This document shows, one piece after another, positions 62,095 through 64,000 of a stretch of DNA of 64,000 nt; the first letter of the stretch is position 1, and every line of letters starts with the position of its first letter. The position numbers were made by a program, and so were the translations under genes. The notes under the pieces were generated by a model, which was given only the letters and a program-made list of their open reading frames with translations, did no database searches and was not told the origin of the DNA. The DNA lies in NCBI GenBank assembly GCA_030041435.1, contig JASHNW010000002.1:1-64000 (forward strand). The letters are read 5' to 3'. This stretch comes from Acidobacteriaceae bacterium. GTDB taxonomy: Bacteria > Acidobacteriota > Terriglobia > Terriglobales > Acidobacteriaceae.

Positions 62095-62118
62095 AAAGGC
62101 CGCGCAATGGCGGCCTTT
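62095..62118. terminator. hairpin between bamD and valS
   Basis: AAAGGCCGC (62095-62103) pairs perfectly with GCGGCCTTT (62110-62118) around GCAATG. A-tract and T-tract flank the GC core in the order expected of an intrinsic terminator on either strand. It follows bamD on the minus strand and precedes valS, so valS likely has its own promoter. Confidence 0.65.
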
Positions 62119-62141
62119 TCCTGCCCACAAGCGACTTGTTT

Positions 62142-62183
62142 TGGCCTCTGGCTCCTGGCTACCGGCCTCTGGCTCCCAGCTGT
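62142..62183. repeat. degenerate tandem heptad repeat, TGGCYNC
   Basis: Six 7-base units: TGGCCTC, TGGCTCC, TGGCTAC, CGGCCTC, TGGCTCC, CAGCTGT. It directly follows the bamD stop. The period matches the arrays at 6329-6363 and 34252-34295, but the unit sequence differs. Confidence 0.6.
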
Positions 62184-62186
62184 CTT

Positions 62187-63821
62187 CTAGAACGGATTCA
62201 GCTTGTCCGCGCCCGTCTTCTTCTTGTGCTTGCTCGACGACTCGTCTTTCTTGTCGTAGGGCGCCTTCTTTTTCTTGTTCGGCTTGCCGCTGGCGTTCGC
62301 GCCGGTCTGCACCTGTACGCCCTCGTTCGTGCCCGGCTTCAGCTCGTTGATCTGCTGCGGAGCCGGCGCAGGCCGGTCGATTGCCGGCAAAGGCTTCGCG
62401 TTGGCTGGTCCAACCGGGGCGATGATCGGTTCTGCCCCATTTGGCTGGCCAGCTGCAGGCGCCGCTGCGCCCGACGGCGCCGCCGACCCTGTTGGCGCCG
62501 CCGCTCCGGAACCGCCGCTATCGCCGCCCGCCGGAACAACTGTAGCCGTGGCCGAGTTCCCGGGCTGCTCGGCGCCCGGTACTTCTTCGAAGCTCAGAGA
62601 CGGGGCCGGTTGGTCCGCCGTGCCCGGCGCGCCCCCGTTCTGGATCGTAGCGGTCGCCGCGCCTGGCTGGCTGCTCATCGTGCCCGGCTCCCCGGGGACC
62701 GGACCCGCCGGCAGCGGCTTGTTCTCAATCGCCGCGGTCAGCACCGCCGAACCCTGCTTGATGACCTCCGGGGCCAGCACCGGGGGAGGGCTCTCCAGAG
62801 AAGGATCGCCCACGCGCGCCGCTCGCACCGTGTTCGGACCGCGTCCCAGCAATTGCAGGGTGCGCGCACCCAGTTTCACGTTCACGCGGCTGTCTTCTTC
62901 TGCCTGGCTCTCCGCCAGAGCCTGCGGGCTCGGATCCGGCACCGGAGCTCCCATGGCAATCAGCCGGTCCTTCGCGTCTTCCACGTGCGGCGCCAGCGGA
63001 TAGCGGGTGACCACGCGATCCCATGCGCTAATAGCGCGCTGGTCGTAGTATTTCGCCAGTTCGGTTCTCACCTGAGGCTTCAGGTTCCTGGCGTTCGCCA
63101 TCATCTGCGCTTCCGTTGCGTACGCATCGCCGATGGTAATCAGCGTTTGATCGCTGTGGCTGAAAAGCGGATACGTATCCGCCACAGTCTGCAGGCGGGC
63201 AATGGTGCCGGCCCAGTTCTGCCGCGTCGCGTAGTACTCGCCAATCTCATACTGCCGCTGCGCCAGCACTTCCTGCACCTCGCGCAGCTTCTGTTTGGCC
63301 CTTGGAATCAGCGGCGAGTCCGGAAACTGTTCCAGCATGGTGCGGTACTCGCGCTCTGCCGCCTCGGCGTTCTGCGGATCGCGATCCGGCTTCTCCATCT
63401 GTTCGAAGTAAATGTCGCCCACCTTCATCTGCGCTTCCGCCGCCTCCGGCGTATTCGGGAAGAACGTGATGAAGTCCTTATATTCCGACTCCGCCTGCGC
63501 CAGCGCCGCGGTTCCGCCCTCTTTGAACCACGTATCGCCGACGGCCAGCTTCGCGCGCATCGCGTACTCGGAATCCGAGTAGGTGTTCAGCAGCGTCTGC
63601 AGGTCGAGCCGGGCGACGTCGTACTTGCCCTTCTTCATCGCCAGCATGGCCTTGTCGTACAGCAGCTTGTCCGGCTGCTGCGATTGCACGTTCGCCAGCG
63701 GATTGGCGCTCAGATCGACGTTCTTCTTATGCTTCTTCTGCTTGGCCGCGAACGAGCACGGTGCGCATGCGAGCGCCATTCCCAGACAAACTGCCGATGT
63801 GCGGAGCAACCACCGATTCAT
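62187..63821 (-). CDS. bamD: BamD-like outer-membrane assembly lipoprotein with long C-terminal extension
   Basis: A 544-residue exported protein. After a signal peptide, residues about 45-290 form tetratricopeptide-like helix pairs typical of BamD/YfiO (D-K-A-M-L-A-M-K-K-G-K-Y-D-V-A-R-L and F-P-D-S-P-L-I-P-R-A-K). The usual length is about 250 residues. Here about 250 more follow, rich in Pro, Ala, Gly and Ser, ending in a Lys-rich segment (K-K-K-K-A-P and K-H-K-K-K-T). The lipobox is not clear: C-A-P-C-S-F-A offers two cysteines. BamD is part of the beta-barrel assembly machine. The extension may bind peptidoglycan or another component. Confidence 0.82.
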   Translation of the reverse strand: MNRWLLRTSAVCLGMALACAPCSFAAKQKKHKKNVDLSANPLANVQSQQPDKLLYDKAMLAMKKGKYDVARLDLQTLLNTYSDSEYAMRAKLAVGDTWFKEGGTAALAQAESEYKDFITFFPNTPEAAEAQMKVGDIYFEQMEKPDRDPQNAEAAEREYRTMLEQFPDSPLIPRAKQKLREVQEVLAQRQYEIGEYYATRQNWAGTIARLQTVADTYPLFSHSDQTLITIGDAYATEAQMMANARNLKPQVRTELAKYYDQRAISAWDRVVTRYPLAPHVEDAKDRLIAMGAPVPDPSPQALAESQAEEDSRVNVKLGARTLQLLGRGPNTVRAARVGDPSLESPPPVLAPEVIKQGSAVLTAAIENKPLPAGPVPGEPGTMSSQPGAATATIQNGGAPGTADQPAPSLSFEEVPGAEQPGNSATATVVPAGGDSGGSGAAAPTGSAAPSGAAAPAAGQPNGAEPIIAPVGPANAKPLPAIDRPAPAPQQINELKPGTNEGVQVQTGANASGKPNKKKKAPYDKKDESSSKHKKKTGADKLNPF

Positions 63822-63907
63822 AACACCTCAACCAGCGCAGGCCCTGCCCGAATCTTCTGCGGCCTGGGATGGCCTGCGACGCCCCCCGGCCGGACTCTCC
63901 AATCTTC

Positions 63908-64000
63908 TCACACGGTCAGCATCGCTGCCCGCTGCGCCGCCTCCAGCAGCCCGCGCGCGTCCCGCTCCGCGTGGCCCTCGCCAAAAACCGCGTTCCCGGC
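63908..64000 (-). CDS. 3' end of an unidentified gene (cut by window edge)
   Basis: A minus-strand frame ends at TGA 63910-63908 after 30 visible codons: G-N-A-V-F-G-E-G-H-A-E-R-D-A-R-G-L-L-E-A and on to M-L-T-V. The N-x-x-x-G-E-G-x-A pattern faintly recalls the end of non-hydrolysing UDP-GlcNAc 2-epimerases (N-P-Y-G-D-G-x-A), but the match is too short to name the gene. Confidence 0.35.
   Translation of the reverse strand, partial: AGNAVFGEGHAERDARGLLEAAQRAAMLTV

Overview
The window is GC-rich, densely packed chromosomal DNA, most likely from an Acidobacteriota bacterium of the Terriglobia type. The grounds are a very large Oar-like TonB-dependent receptor with an N-terminal carboxypeptidase-regulatory-like domain, the relic tail of an ADOP/MacB-type permease, several secreted proteins of the kind common in this phylum, and a Gram-negative envelope gene set (bamD, lnt, a Kdo hydroxylase). 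This assignment is inference. No phage, insertion sequence or CRISPR array was seen.

Layout. 1-6290: a deoxyhypusine-synthase-like gene cut by the left edge, diverging from a xylan-use operon (GH3 beta-xylosidase, GPH sugar transporter, secreted GH10 xylanase). 6291-9727: an intergenic stretch with heptad repeats, a permease relic and two CRP-like palindromes, then ppdK and its terminator. 9728-18576: secreted and membrane proteins, an Hfq-like/suhB pair, a ferredoxin, an ECF sigma factor with a zinc-finger partner, aroK, an AI-2E family transporter, and haem O synthase (ctaB) with a DUF420/CtaM-like gene. 18590-27135: minus-strand genes including an esterase, lnt, pyk, a YihY-type protein, a thioredoxin and a Kdo hydroxylase. 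27170-37766: mixed housekeeping genes (recX, a Na+/H+ antiporter, a B12-binding mutase subunit, tpiA, a PP2C phosphatase, a 3-hydroxyacyl-CoA dehydrogenase, a WalJ-like hydrolase). 37767-42107: relic DNA and the TonB-dependent receptor. 42217-48256: a selenocysteine island. 48361-51806: a phosphatase relic, tRNA-Phe, a secreted adenosine-deaminase-like enzyme and a glycosyltransferase. 51814-64000: one long minus-strand run, bamD, valS, nadC, birA, coaX, a hypothetical gene, a TrmA/RlmD methyltransferase and comEC.

The most notable part is the selenocysteine island. It has tRNA-Sec (anticodon UCA, 8-bp acceptor stem, encoded CCA), then selD, selA and selB on the other strand, nearly overlapping one another. 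Directly after selB come two genes that a standard gene caller would break, because each contains an in-frame TGA. The first is an AhpD-like protein in which TGA sits in the redox motif C-P-Y-U. The second is a membrane-anchored protein whose TGA falls in the hallmark motif of iodothyronine deiodinases (G-S-x-T-U-P-P-F), with the deiodinase E-A-H motif downstream. Each TGA is followed at the right distance by a hairpin with G residues in its loop, as expected of a bacterial SECIS element. So the machinery and two of its probable clients lie side by side.

Other points: tandem CRP-type palindromes upstream of ppdK and a third upstream of a small membrane-protein gene; three intergenic degenerate repeats that all keep an exact 7-nt period; and a 14-bp palindrome with a central CG upstream of the xylan operon.
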